A stretch of DNA of 64,000 bases from Azospirillum sp. TSO22-1 (GTDB lineage: Bacteria > Pseudomonadota > Alphaproteobacteria > Azospirillales > Azospirillaceae), in assembly GCF_003116015.1 (NCBI RefSeq), contig NZ_LGQZ01000006.1, positions 1-64,000 of the forward strand, written 5' to 3'. Below are positions 8,606 to 17,436 of this stretch, in pieces; position 1 is the stretch's first letter; each line of letters begins with the position of its first letter. The position numbers and the translations under genes are program-made. The notes below the pieces were generated by a model. The model was not told where the DNA came from. It saw nothing but the letters and a program-made list of their open reading frames with translations, and ran no database searches.

Positions 8606-8932
8606 CGCGAATATTAGGGACATCTTCTGTCGCGGGCACCGGGGCCGCCCACCCGTCCGGCGCTCAACAGCGTCAGCAGGTGGCGTTCCACGCGCAGCAG
8701 ATACTCCCTCGTCTCCAATCCGACCCGCTGGCGGGAGAGTCCCCGGACCGCCGTGATCGCCCGGCACGTCGGACCGCAGATTGCGTTGCACATCGAAGAA
8801 CACCGAAGCCCTGTCACTGCCTCCGACCACGCTACGGCCGGCGGGTTCGGGAAGTCGAGTCATGGTTGAGCAACTCTGCTATTGTCACAATGCAAGAGTG
8901 CATACTCCCGTATGGGCGCAAATAGTTCTTCC

Positions 8933-11341
8933 CTACACGGCGCGCAGGTGCCGCACCGGCCGGCCGGGCGACAGCGCCTCGGCAGCCCGCGCGATGCCCT
9001 GGGCGTCGATGCCGTAGTGGCGGTGCAGGTCGGCGATGGTGCCGGTCTGGCCGAAGTGCTCCACGCCCAGCGCCCGCGTCCGGTGCCCCTCGACCGAGCC
9101 GAGCCAGCCCAGCGTCGCCGGATGGCCGTCCACCACCGTCACCAACGCGCAGTGCGGCGGCAAGCCGCCCAGCAGGCGTTCGACGTGCGAGCGCGCGTGG
9201 GTCAGGCCGCGTTCGCGGGCGCGCTGCGCGGCGCTCCACGCCGCGTGCAGGCGGTCGGCGGAGGTGACGGCCAGCAGCCCGACATCGCGCCGGTCCTCGC
9301 CGATCAGGCCCACCGCCTCGATGGCCTCCGGCGCCACCGCGCCGGTGTAGGCGATCACCACCTGGGCGTTCGGCCCCGGCCGCCGCAGCCAGTAGGCGCC
9401 GAGCACGACGTCGCGCTCGAGATCGGCGTCAAGGGAGCGGGTCGGCTGCTCCAGCGTGCGCGACGACAGGCGCAGGTAGACCGAGCCGCCGGTCTCGTCG
9501 CGCAGCCAGGTCTGCTCGCTGGGTGCGCCCTCGCCATCGCGCTGCATGTAGTCGAAGGCCCAGCGCATGACCACGGCCAGTTCGTCGGCGAAAGCGGGTT
9601 CGAAGTACGCCAGCCCGTCCTGCGCCATGCCGACCAGCGGCGTGGCGATGGACTGGTGCGCCCCGCCCTCCGGCGCCAGCGTCACGCCGGACGGCGTCGC
9701 CACCAGCAGGAAGCGGGCGTCCTGGTAGCAGGCGTAGTTCAGCTGGTCCGCCCCGCGCATGATGAACGGGTCGTAGACCGTGCCGATGGGCAGCAGCCGC
9801 TCCCCGAACACGGAGTGCGACAGGCCGAGCGCCGACAGCAGGATGAACAGGTTCGATTCCGCGATGCCCAGCTCCAGGTGCTGGCCCTTCGGCGAGAACT
9901 CCCAGCTGTAGGTGGAGGGGATGCGCTCCTTCTTGAACAGGTCGGCCATCTCCGCCTTGGCGAACAGCCCACGCCGGTTCACCCAGGCGCCCAGGTTGGT
10001 GGAGACGGTGACGTCCGGCGCCGTCGTCACGATGCGGTCGGCGAAGTCGGAGCGCTCGCGCCCCAGCTCGTTCAGGATCAGGCCGAAGGCCGCCTGGGTG
10101 GACATGCTCTTCTGCGCCGGCGCCGGCAGCGCCGCCGGCACCGCCACGGCGGGCGCGGTGTAGCGGCGGCGCCCCCTGGCAGCGAAGGGCACCCGCTTCA
10201 GGAACGCCTCCAGCGTTGCCGCCGGCAGAGCCGTGCCCTCGAACCGGTCCCACTCGTGGCCGGGGCGGACGGCGTTGGCGGCTTGGAACGCCTCCATCTG
10301 CGCGGGCGTCATCAGGCCGGCGTGGTTGTCCTTGTGCCCGGCCAGCGGCAGGCCGGCGCCCTTGATGGTGTAGCAGATGAAGCAGACCGGCCGGTCGTGC
10401 GTCCGCGCCTCGGCGAAGGCGTCGAGCAGCGACGGCAGGTCGTGGCCGCCCAGGTTGCCCATCAGCCGCGCCAGCTCCGCGTCGCTGCGCCGCCCGATCA
10501 GCGCCGACACCGCACCCTGGTCGCCCAGCTCGTCCATCAGCCGCTTCCGCCACGCGGCCCCGCCCTGATAGGTCAGCGCCGAATAGAGCTGGTTCGGGCA
10601 GCGGTCGATCCAGTCGCGCAGCCGCTCGCCGCCGGGCTCCCGGAAGGCCTCCCGCATCAGGGTGCCGTACTTCAGGATCACCACGTCCCAGCCGAAGGCG
10701 CGGAAGATGTTCTCGAACCGCTCCCACAGGCCCTCGCGGATCACCGCGTCCAGGCTCTGGCGGTTGTAGTCGACGATCCACCAGGTGTTGCGCAGGCCGT
10801 GCTTCCAGCCCTCCAGCAGGGCCTCGAAGATATTGCCCTCGTCCATCTCGGCGTCGCCGACCAGCGACACCATGCGGCCCTCCGGCAGGTCCTTGGCCAG
10901 CCCCTTGGCCTTCAGGTAGTCCTGCACCAGCGAGGCGAACAGCGTCTGCGCCACACCCAGCCCGACCGAGCCGGTGGAGAAGTCCACGTCGTCGATGTCC
11001 TTGGTGCGCGACGGGTAGGACTGCGCCCCCTTGTAGCTGCGGAAGTTCTCCAGCTTCTCACGCGTCTGGTTGCCCAGCAGGTACTGGATGGCGTGGAAGA
11101 TCGGGCTGGCGTGCGGCTTCACCGCCACCCGATCCTCCGGCCGCAGGGCGGAGAAGTAGAGCGCCGTCATGATGGCCGCCAACGAGGCGGACGACGCCTG
11201 GTGCCCGCCGATCTTCAACCCGTCGACGTTCGGGCGAACGTGGTTGGCGTGGTGGATGGTCCAGGAGGCGAGCCAGAGGACCTTGCGCTCCAGCTCCTGC
11301 AGACAGGCGAGGTCGGCGTGGTGCGGGACGGTCGTGGCCAT
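8933..11341 (-). CDS. AceE-like 2-oxoacid dehydrogenase E1 (MdeB-like)
   Basis: Thiamine-diphosphate enzyme of 802 residues related to homodimeric pyruvate dehydrogenase E1 and transketolases. The cofactor motif is GDAEMDEG (162-169) followed about 20 residues later by VDYNRQSLD, matching the GDG-x(n)-NN pattern of this superfamily. A pyrimidine-binding domain (about 440-620) and a C-terminal transketolase domain follow. It is somewhat shorter than AceE (about 890). A divergent Lrp/AsnC regulator lies 136 bases away. The pair resembles Pseudomonas putida mdeB-mdeR, where the E1 decarboxylates 2-oxobutyrate from methionine breakdown; no methionine gamma-lyase is present here, so the substrate is an inference. 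The start at 11341 is favoured by AAAGGG upstream over an in-frame ATG at 11389. Confidence 0.8.
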   Translation of the reverse strand: MATTVPHHADLACLQELERKVLWLASWTIHHANHVRPNVDGLKIGGHQASSASLAAIMTALYFSALRPEDRVAVKPHASPIFHAIQYLLGNQTREKLENFRSYKGAQSYPSRTKDIDDVDFSTGSVGLGVAQTLFASLVQDYLKAKGLAKDLPEGRMVSLVGDAEMDEGNIFEALLEGWKHGLRNTWWIVDYNRQSLDAVIREGLWERFENIFRAFGWDVVILKYGTLMREAFREPGGERLRDWIDRCPNQLYSALTYQGGAAWRKRLMDELGDQGAVSALIGRRSDAELARLMGNLGGHDLPSLLDAFAEARTHDRPVCFICYTIKGAGLPLAGHKDNHAGLMTPAQMEAFQAANAVRPGHEWDRFEGTALPAATLEAFLKRVPFAARGRRRYTAPAVAVPAALPAPAQKSMSTQAAFGLILNELGRERSDFADRIVTTAPDVTVSTNLGAWVNRRGLFAKAEMADLFKKERIPSTYSWEFSPKGQHLELGIAESNLFILLSALGLSHSVFGERLLPIGTVYDPFIMRGADQLNYACYQDARFLLVATPSGVTLAPEGGAHQSIATPLVGMAQDGLAYFEPAFADELAVVMRWAFDYMQRDGEGAPSEQTWLRDETGGSVYLRLSSRTLEQPTRSLDADLERDVVLGAYWLRRPGPNAQVVIAYTGAVAPEAIEAVGLIGEDRRDVGLLAVTSADRLHAAWSAAQRARERGLTHARSHVERLLGGLPPHCALVTVVDGHPATLGWLGSVEGHRTRALGVEHFGQTGTIADLHRHYGIDAQGIARAAEALSPGRPVRHLRAV

Positions 11342-11477
11342 GGGATACCCTTTCGCGGAAGGCCGGGAATGATTGGTCCAGCCTATCATCTGTGACGGGG
11401 CAGATGCTTGCGAAGTGGTGCCGGAAACGCGCGTGGTTTAGCATCCGATTGCGAATTTTCCGGAGAAACGGCATCGG

Positions 11478-11960
11478 ATGCCAAAAGCCAAACTCGACCG
11501 CGTCGACCGCAAGATCCTGACGCTGCTCCAGCAGGACAGCCGCCAGCCCAACAACGAACTGGCCGAACGCGTCGGCCTGTCGCCGTCGCCGTGCCTGCGC
11601 CGGGTGAAGGCGCTGGAGGACGCCGGGGTGATCACCGGCTACGTGGCGCTGGTCGCCCCAGCCTCGGTCGACCTGCCGGTCAACGTCTTCATCAGCGTCA
11701 GCCTGGAACGGCAGGTCGAGGAGCGCATCGACGCCTTCGAAAACGCGGTGATGAACCGGCCGGAGGTGCTGGAGTGCTACCTGATGACCGGCGACGCCGA
11801 CTACCTGCTGCGTGTGGTGGTGCCGGACCTCGCCAGCTACGAGCGCTTCCTGAAGGAGCACCTGACCCGCATCCCCGGCGTCGCCAGCATCCGCTCCAGC
11901 TTCGCGCTCAAGCAGGTGCGCTACCGCACGGCGCTGCCGCTCGGGCATCTGGCGGAATGA
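11478..11960 (+). CDS. Lrp/AsnC family transcriptional regulator
   Basis: Protein of 160 residues. An N-terminal winged helix-turn-helix (about 5-60, [13 protein letters not shown]... [19 protein letters not shown]) is followed by a RAM/effector domain (about 70-150) that binds amino acids in this family. GGAGAAA precedes the ATG. It is divergent from the 2-oxoacid dehydrogenase E1 gene and most likely controls it through the 136-base shared region, in the way MdeR controls mdeB. A strong terminator follows directly. Confidence 0.88.
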   Translation: MPKAKLDRVDRKILTLLQQDSRQPNNELAERVGLSPSPCLRRVKALEDAGVITGYVALVAPASVDLPVNVFISVSLERQVEERIDAFENAVMNRPEVLECYLMTGDADYLLRVVVPDLASYERFLKEHLTRIPGVASIRSSFALKQVRYRTALPLGHLAE

Positions 11961-11961
11961 G

Positions 11962-12008
11962 AAACGCCCGCCTTCCCGGCTCTCTTCGCCGGAAAGGCGG
12001 GCGTTCTT
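11962..12008. terminator. Bidirectional terminator between lrp and phbB
   Basis: AACGCCCGCCTT (11963-11974) pairs with AAGGCGGGCGTT (11994-12005), with an inner CCGGC/GCCGG stem. T-richer ends occur on both sides. It separates the convergent lrp-type and phbB genes. Confidence 0.85.
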
Positions 12009-12036
12009 CACACCCGAATCGAACGCGCGGCGCGCG

Positions 12037-12777
12037 TTATTGATAGTGCAGGCCGCCGTTGATGTTCAGCGTCGTGCCGGTGATGTAGCCCGCCATTTCG
12101 GACGCGAGGTACGACACGGCGCCGCCGATCTCCTCCGGCTTGCCCAGGCGCTTCATCGGAACGGAGTCGATGATGCCCTGGCGGATGTCCTCACGGATCG
12201 CCATGACCATGTCGGTGCCAATGTAGCCGGGCGCGATCGCGTTGACGGTGACGCCCTTGGCCGCCAGTTCGGCGGCGAGCGCCTTGGTGAAGCCGATGAC
12301 GCCCGCCTTGGCGGCCGAGTAGTTCGTCTGGCCGGCTTGCCCCTTCACGCCGTTCACCGACGAGATGTTGATGATGCGGCCCCAGCCGCGCTCAGCCATC
12401 TTCGCCGACACCTGCTGGGTGACGTTGAACAGGCTGCTGAGGTTGGTGGAGATCACCGCGTCCCAGTGCCCCTTGTCCATCTTCGGGAAGAACTTGTCGC
12501 GGGTGATGCCGGCGTTGTTCACCAGGACATCGACCGGACCGAGCCGGTCCTCGACCGTCGCGACCATCGCCTTGCAGCTCTCGAAATCGGACACGTCGCC
12601 TTCGACCATGTAGAACTTGAAGCCGGCGGCCTCCTGCTGGCCCAGCCACACCGCGGCCGGCTCGTAGTTGGGCAGGCAGTTGGCGGCAACGGCGAAGCCG
12701 TCCTTGGCCAGCGCCTGGCAGATGGCGGTGCCGAGGCCGCCCATGGCCCCGGTGACGAGCGCGATCTTCTGAGACAT
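12037..12777 (-). CDS. phbB: Acetoacetyl-CoA reductase (PHB synthesis)
   Basis: NADPH-dependent short-chain dehydrogenase of 246 residues that reduces acetoacetyl-CoA to (R)-3-hydroxybutyryl-CoA, the second step of polyhydroxybutyrate synthesis. It has the nucleotide-binding TGAMGGLG (9-16), NNAG (87-90) and the catalytic S140, Y153 and K157 (YSAAK). The sequence strongly matches the PhaB/PhbB family throughout, including the conserved NITRDKFF-like segment and the end NINGG. An ATG at 12783 is also in frame, but GGAG is eight bases before the ATG at 12777, so that start is chosen. It stands alone: no thiolase phbA or synthase phbC is adjacent. A perfect inverted repeat (TTAAAGCC/GGCTTTAA) lies 25 bases upstream of the start. 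Confidence 0.93.
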   Translation of the reverse strand: MSQKIALVTGAMGGLGTAICQALAKDGFAVAANCLPNYEPAAVWLGQQEAAGFKFYMVEGDVSDFESCKAMVATVEDRLGPVDVLVNNAGITRDKFFPKMDKGHWDAVISTNLSSLFNVTQQVSAKMAERGWGRIINISSVNGVKGQAGQTNYSAAKAGVIGFTKALAAELAAKGVTVNAIAPGYIGTDMVMAIREDIRQGIIDSVPMKRLGKPEEIGGAVSYLASEMAGYITGTTLNINGGLHYQ

Positions 12778-12801
12778 TACCATTTCTCCACTGATGATAT
12801 G

Positions 12802-12828
12802 TTAAAGCCAACGCTTAATCGGCTTTAA
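12802..12828. promoter_or_regulatory. Inverted repeat upstream of phbB
   Basis: TTAAAGCC (12802-12809) and GGCTTTAA (12821-12828) are exact reverse complements 11 bases apart, 25 bases upstream of the phbB start in an AT-richer promoter region. This could be an operator or a 5' leader hairpin. The cognate regulator is not identified. Confidence 0.45.
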
Positions 12829-13032
12829 GTTGTATGCAAGACGAAGAAGGTGGTGTGTCAGGAGAGCGTTGCCGCCGCACCGTGTTCCGCCCTTCGCATG
12901 GATGCGCGCCATCGTGCGGGTCATACCCGAGTCCGACGCTCGATCCACGAAGGTCATATTGCATATGCGAGAAGTTAATCCTTCGTTAGAGGTGAAGGCA
13001 TTTTCATTGCGATGCAACAATGCGCCGCCGCC

Positions 13033-13983
13033 TCACGCGGCCCCATGGGAGATGCCGTGGGCGAGGCGCCGGATGGCCTGCGGCGGCTGGCCGAAGGCGC
13101 GGAGGAAGGCGCGCCGCATCCGCTCGCGATCGGCGAAGCCGGTTTGCGCCGCGATGACTTCGATGGGGTGGCTGGACTGCTCCATCAGCAGGCGGGCCGC
13201 CTCGACGCGCAGCGACTCGACCGCCTTGGCCGGCGACTGGCCGGTCTCGGCGCGGAAGACGCGGCTGAACTGCCGCGGGCTCAGGCGCGCCGCCCCGGCG
13301 AGATCCTCGACGCCGAGCGGCTTGTCCAGGTTGCGCTTGGCGTAGTCGAGCGCCGACTGGACGCGGTCGGACTTGGCGTCGAGTTCCAGCAGCGCCGAGT
13401 GTTGCGACTGCCCGCCGGCGCGGCGGTGGTAGACGACCAGCTTGCGCGCCACCGCGCGGCAGACCTCCGGCCCGAAATCCTGGTCGACCATGCCGAGCGC
13501 GAGATCGATGCCGGCGCTCGCCCCGGCCGAGGTCCACACCGGGCCATCGACGATGAAGATCGGGTCCGGCTCCACCCGGATCCGCGGATAGCGGGCCTGC
13601 AGGTCGCGCGCCGCGGCCCAGTGCGTCGTCGCCCTGCGCCCGTCCAGCACGCCCGCCGCGGCGAGCACGTAGGCCCCCATGCAGATCGATGCCACCCGCC
13701 GCGCCCCGGCCATCGACCGCCGCACGAAGGCGAGCAGCCCGTCACTCGGCTCCAGGTGCCCGATCCCGCCGCCGAACAGAACGGTGTCGTACGGCGTGTC
13801 GCCGAACGGCGCGGTGTCCACCGCCATGCCGAGCGACGTCCGCACCAGCCCTCCCGTCTCCGAGAGGACGCGCACCTCATAGACCGGGCGTCCGAGGGTC
13901 ACATTGGCGAACTCGAACACCGAGAGCGCGGCGAAGCTCATCATCTGGAAGCCGGGCAGCACGACCAGTCCGACGCGGTGCAT
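13033..13983 (-). CDS. AraC-family regulator with DJ-1/PfpI-like sensor domain (GlxA/FtrA type)
   Basis: Protein of 316 residues. Residues 3-175 form a class I glutamine-amidotransferase/DJ-1-like domain with the nucleophile-elbow cysteine C101 (SICMGAY); about 215-310 is a double helix-turn-helix AraC DNA-binding domain (LAGAARLSPRQFSRVFRAE and a second helix pair). The open frame extends far upstream across the neighbouring SDR gene, but the start at 13983 has GGAGAAA in front and begins with the typical MHRVGLVVLPGF. It is divergent from the SDR gene, with 108 bases between the two starts, and is the likely regulator of that gene. The ligand is unknown. Confidence 0.88.
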   Translation of the reverse strand: MHRVGLVVLPGFQMMSFAALSVFEFANVTLGRPVYEVRVLSETGGLVRTSLGMAVDTAPFGDTPYDTVLFGGGIGHLEPSDGLLAFVRRSMAGARRVASICMGAYVLAAAGVLDGRRATTHWAAARDLQARYPRIRVEPDPIFIVDGPVWTSAGASAGIDLALGMVDQDFGPEVCRAVARKLVVYHRRAGGQSQHSALLELDAKSDRVQSALDYAKRNLDKPLGVEDLAGAARLSPRQFSRVFRAETGQSPAKAVESLRVEAARLLMEQSSHPIEVIAAQTGFADRERMRRAFLRAFGQPPQAIRRLAHGISHGAA

Positions 13984-14091
13984 GGCGTTTCTCCGACTAT
14001 GTCCTGAAAGGTGGCATATACGACATTTGCGCCAGATGGCAAGGGCATTAGGCTCCGTCCCCAACAAACCCTGCATCGAAAGAGGACAGAG

Positions 14092-14871
14092 ATGAGCACC
14101 ACCGCCCTCGTCACCGGCGCGTCGTCGGGCATCGGCGCGGTCTACGCCGACCGCCTCGCGCGGCGCGGCCACGACCTCGTCCTGGCGGCGCGCGACGTCT
14201 CCCGGCTGGACGCCCTGGCGGCGCGGCTGCGCCGGGAGGCCGGCGTCGCGGTCGAGACGATCCGCGCCGACCTCACCGCGCCGGCCGACCTGGAGCCGGT
14301 CGAGGAGCGGCTGCGCGGCGACGCGCGCATCGGCCTGCTGGTCAACAACGCCGGCGCTGCGCTGCCCGGCGGCTTCCTCGACCAGGGCGCCGAGCAGATG
14401 GGCAACCTCATCGCCCTGAACGCCACCGCGCCGACCCGGCTGGCCGCCGCGGTGGCGCCGCGCTTCGCCGCGGCCGGCACGGGCGCCATTATCAACGTGG
14501 CGTCCGTCGTCGGCTTCGCGCCGGAGTTGGGGATGAGCGTCTACGGCGCCACCAAGGCCTTCGTGCTGTTCCTCAGCCAGGGGCTGCACCTGGAACTCGG
14601 GCCGAAGGGCGTCTACGTGCAGGCGGTGCTGCCCTCGGCGACGCGGACCGAGATCTGGGAAAAGGCGGGACGGGACGTGGACGCGCTTCCCGCCGCCATG
14701 GACACCGGCGAACTGGTGGACGCCGCCCTGGTCGGCTTCGACCGGCGCGAGACGGTCACCATCCCGCCGCTGCCGGAGGCCGGGCAGTGGGCGGCGTACG
14801 ACGCGGCGCGGCAGGCGATGCTGCCGAACCTGATCCAGGCCCACGCCGCGCCGCGCTACCGCGCGGCCTGA
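14092..14871 (+). CDS. Short-chain dehydrogenase/reductase (DltE-like)
   Basis: NAD(P)-dependent oxidoreductase of 259 residues. It shows TGASSGIG (8-15), NNAG (85-88) and the catalytic S138, Y151 and K155 (YGATK). The pattern is that of the classical COG0300 group often annotated as DltE-like. AGAGGACAG precedes the ATG at 14092; the earlier in-frame ATG at 14011 would put 27 unlike residues in front. It is transcribed away from the AraC/DJ-1-type regulator, which probably controls it. The substrate cannot be read from sequence. Confidence 0.85.
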   Translation: MSTTALVTGASSGIGAVYADRLARRGHDLVLAARDVSRLDALAARLRREAGVAVETIRADLTAPADLEPVEERLRGDARIGLLVNNAGAALPGGFLDQGAEQMGNLIALNATAPTRLAAAVAPRFAAAGTGAIINVASVVGFAPELGMSVYGATKAFVLFLSQGLHLELGPKGVYVQAVLPSATRTEIWEKAGRDVDALPAAMDTGELVDAALVGFDRRETVTIPPLPEAGQWAAYDAARQAMLPNLIQAHAAPRYRAA

Positions 14872-14872
14872 G

Positions 14873-15808
14873 TCACCGCGGCGCGATGAAGCGGCCGAAG
14901 GCGCGGCTGCCGTCGCCGGTCGGGATGCGGGCGGTGACCTGGAGGCCGTCGGCGTCGATGACGCACACCTCGTTGCTGAACCAGTTGGCAACGAACACCC
15001 GGCGACCGTCGGGGTGCACGGCGATGCCCTCCGGGTACTCGCCGACCGGGATGGTGGCGGTCACGGCGCGTCGCGCGGTGTCGATGACCGAGACGGTGCC
15101 GTCATGCTGGTTGGTGACGAACGCGCGCCGCCCGTCCGCTGTCACGGCGACGGCGTAGGGCGTCCTGCCGACCGGCACCCGCGCCACCTCGCGCCGCGTG
15201 TCGAGGTCGATCACCGAGACGTCGTCGCTCATCACGTTCGCGACGTAGGCCAGCGCCTCGGCGGGATCGACGCCGATGCCGAAGGGATGGGCGCCCACAG
15301 CGACCGACGCGGCCACGCGGTTGGCGGCGGCATCGACCAGGGCGACGGAATCCTCGTCGCGCTGCGCCACCAGCACGAGGCCGCGGCGCGCCGCCACCGT
15401 CACGCCGGCCGGCGTCGCGCCCACCGGCACCACGGCCAGCGTGCCGAGGCTGTCCGGATCCAGCACGAACAGGCGGCGGCCGTACCAGTCGGCGACGTAG
15501 ACGCGCCCTCCACTAGGATCCACGTCGATGCCCAGCGGCGAATCGCCGACCGCGCGGTCGAGCGCGGTGCCGCCCGACGCGCCGATCCGGTAGACCCGGC
15601 GGTCGTCGGGGCTGGTGACGAAGGCGTGCCGGCCGTCCGCCGCGGCGGCGACACCGGCCGGCCGGCTGCCCGCCGGCAGGGTGGCGACGACGGCCTGGCG
15701 CGCCGTGTCCAGCACCGACACCGTCCCGTCCGACTGGTTGGTGATCCACGCCGTCTGCGCCGCCGCCGGGGCGGCGGCCAGCAGCAGCAGGAGCGCCGCG
15801 GCGCGCAC
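14873..15808 (-). CDS. Secreted YVTN beta-propeller protein
   Basis: Periplasmic protein of 311 residues. A signal peptide (residues 1-17, ending APAAAQ) precedes about seven 40-residue blade repeats of the YVTN type (for example VFVANWFSNEVCVID and AFVTNQHDGTVSVID). Such propellers act as scaffolds or binding partners. The start lies one base after the stop of the SRPBCC gene, so translation is coupled. Beta-propellers of this kind and MxaD-like proteins both occur beside PQQ-dependent alcohol dehydrogenase systems, so a role in periplasmic oxidation is possible; no PQQ enzyme is in the window. Confidence 0.85.
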   Translation of the reverse strand: MRAAALLLLLAAAPAAAQTAWITNQSDGTVSVLDTARQAVVATLPAGSRPAGVAAAADGRHAFVTSPDDRRVYRIGASGGTALDRAVGDSPLGIDVDPSGGRVYVADWYGRRLFVLDPDSLGTLAVVPVGATPAGVTVAARRGLVLVAQRDEDSVALVDAAANRVAASVAVGAHPFGIGVDPAEALAYVANVMSDDVSVIDLDTRREVARVPVGRTPYAVAVTADGRRAFVTNQHDGTVSVIDTARRAVTATIPVGEYPEGIAVHPDGRRVFVANWFSNEVCVIDADGLQVTARIPTGDGSRAFGRFIAPR

Positions 15809-15809
15809 G

Positions 15810-16334
15810 CTACTTCTTCTCGGCCAGCGCCTTGAGGTTGGCGAGGCCGCCCTCGTACACCGCCGACACCGCCTTCACCGCCGCCGCGTCGTTGTACTTC
15901 TCCGGCGGGTCGTTGTTCATGTAGCCGCGGTAGAAGGCGCCACGCCACTCCACCACGGAACCGTCGCCCTCCGGCTTCACCGTGATGGTCGAACTGTAGT
16001 TGGCCACCGGCAGCACATCGATGCTGACGTCGGTGATGCGGTAGGAATAGCTCATCGCGTCGTCCTGGTACTTCTCCAGCGCCTCCTTGATGGCACCGCC
16101 GCCCTGCAGTTCCAGCGTGCGCGTGACGCCGACGGCGTTGCCGCCCTCCGCCACCGTCTTCGCGATGGCGGGATGCCAGCCCATGTTGCCGAAGTCCTTC
16201 ACCAGGGCCCAGACGACGGCCGGGGGTGCGGCCAGCACGACGGTCCTGGTGACCTTCTGGCGCGTCGGGCCGTGCGCGTCGGCGGCGGACGCGGTGAACA
16301 CCAGAAGCACGGCCAGCAACACCCGATGGACCAT
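15810..16334 (-). CDS. Periplasmic SRPBCC protein (MxaD-like)
   Basis: Protein of 174 residues with a signal peptide (about 1-20, ending SAADA) and a START/Bet v1-like fold domain (about 25-172; typical VWALVKDFGNMGWHPAI). This family includes MxaD from methanol-oxidation clusters, where it assists electron transfer from methanol dehydrogenase to cytochrome c. It is first of a two-gene unit with the beta-propeller protein. The function here is inferred from family and neighbour only. Confidence 0.8.
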   Translation of the reverse strand: MVHRVLLAVLLVFTASAADAHGPTRQKVTRTVVLAAPPAVVWALVKDFGNMGWHPAIAKTVAEGGNAVGVTRTLELQGGGAIKEALEKYQDDAMSYSYRITDVSIDVLPVANYSSTITVKPEGDGSVVEWRGAFYRGYMNNDPPEKYNDAAAVKAVSAVYEGGLANLKALAEKK

Positions 16335-16485
16335 CGCTCATCCTCCCCTGCCCAAAGCCCTGCCATTGTGCATCGGCGTGGAGGGCCGACAATTCAACTT
16401 ACGGACAAGCCGCGCCGGCGCTTGCCCGGCGGACGGCTCCCCTCTAGCTTGAAGAGCGGTCCGGCGGACATGGGAGAGCGGTGCG

Positions 16486-17436
16486 GTGCGACGGTTCGGT
16501 CCCTTGTTGGCGGCCCTCCTGCTCCTGGCCGCGCCGCCGGTCGCCGCGCAGGCGGTGCAGCGCGGCGTGTTCGCGCTGGAGGGCAAGCAGGTGCCGCTGC
16601 CGGACGGTGACTGGATCCCCGCCGCCCGCACCGAGGAGCCGGACATGGTCAGCGTGGTCCTGCTGCACCCGCACGGCGCGCGGGTGGCCGGGGCGGTGCT
16701 GGTGCAGGCCAGCCGGCGGGACGCGCGGCCGAAATGGGGCGAGCCGCCGCACTGCGAGCGCCACGACCTGCCCTTCGCCAGGACCCGCTACAAGTCGGAC
16801 CACGACCTGTCCTGCGCCTACGTCGCGCATGTCGCCGGCCACGCCACGGCCGAACTGGTGGACGCGGCGTGGCCGGAGGCGCGGCGCTTCGCGGCGGCGC
16901 AGGGCTGGACGGTTCCCGCGGCGTGGGGCGTGGTCGCCGTGCGGGTGGCGCAGCCGCTGGCGGCGGTGCAGGTCCGCTACGCCGCGGCGCTTGACCCGGC
17001 GGGCAGCCCCGGCCCGGCGGCGCTGGCGGCGTGGGCGGAGCCCGCCTGGACCGCGGTGGAGCACGGCCTGCGCAACCACCTGGACGCCGCCGCGCCGCTG
17101 CCGGCGCTGCGCGGCCTTCCCGAACCGGCGGCCGCGGCGCCGACGCCGGAGGCGGACGGCTGGTCGCTGCCGCGGGCAGTGTGGAAGACCCTCACCTTCC
17201 GCGTCATCGCCACCTCGCTCGACTTCACCGCCAACCTGATCGCCAGCGGCAGCGTGGCGACGGCGGCGACGCTGTCGGCCTTCCCGATCGTCATCGGACC
17301 GTGGGTCTACCTGGGCCACGAGCTGGCCTGGGAGCACTACGGCGCGCCGGCAGGCCTGCGCACCGCGCTGCCCGGGCTGGGCGAGGAGACGCCGTGGCCG
17401 CTCGACGCCACCCGCATCGCGGAGAAGACGCCATGA
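16486..17436 (+). CDS. Exported protein with C-terminal DUF2061-like domain (paralogue 1)
   Basis: Protein of 316 residues with a GTG start preceded by GGGAG. A signal peptide (1-22, ending VAAQA) leads into a domain of about 200 residues that I do not recognise, with paired cysteines (ERHDLPFAR... LSCAYV). Residues about 225-285 match the DUF2061 pattern: WKTLTFR, two short hydrophobic segments and WVYLGHELAWEHYG, normally a small membrane protein on its own. The gene overlaps the next by four bases (ATGA) and is its paralogue (GKQVPLP, LPFAR, RYxSDHD, QGWTVP, WKTLTFR all shared). Function unknown. Confidence 0.75.
   Translation: MRRFGPLLAALLLLAAPPVAAQAVQRGVFALEGKQVPLPDGDWIPAARTEEPDMVSVVLLHPHGARVAGAVLVQASRRDARPKWGEPPHCERHDLPFARTRYKSDHDLSCAYVAHVAGHATAELVDAAWPEARRFAAAQGWTVPAAWGVVAVRVAQPLAAVQVRYAAALDPAGSPGPAALAAWAEPAWTAVEHGLRNHLDAAAPLPALRGLPEPAAAAPTPEADGWSLPRAVWKTLTFRVIATSLDFTANLIASGSVATAATLSAFPIVIGPWVYLGHELAWEHYGAPAGLRTALPGLGEETPWPLDATRIAEKTP

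Larger units (their letters stand above)
8162..8932. other. Long gene-free region with multiple hairpins
   Basis: About 770 bases separate the exporter from the dehydrogenase gene and hold no convincing protein gene; short open frames on both strands lack family resemblance and good ribosome sites. It contains a 12-bp perfect hairpin at 8392-8421, a compact four-hairpin segment ending in a T-rich terminator at 8502-8605 (minus strand), and an AT-richer stretch at about 8860-8930. It is probably a regulatory and small-RNA locus. Confidence 0.6.

Noticed and set aside
8158..8863. Several open frames of 67-147 codons in the gap upstream of the exporter (for example 8614-8817 and 8158-8601, minus strand)
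   Set aside because: No ribosome sites or family resemblance, and they overlap the hairpins of the candidate RNA and terminators.
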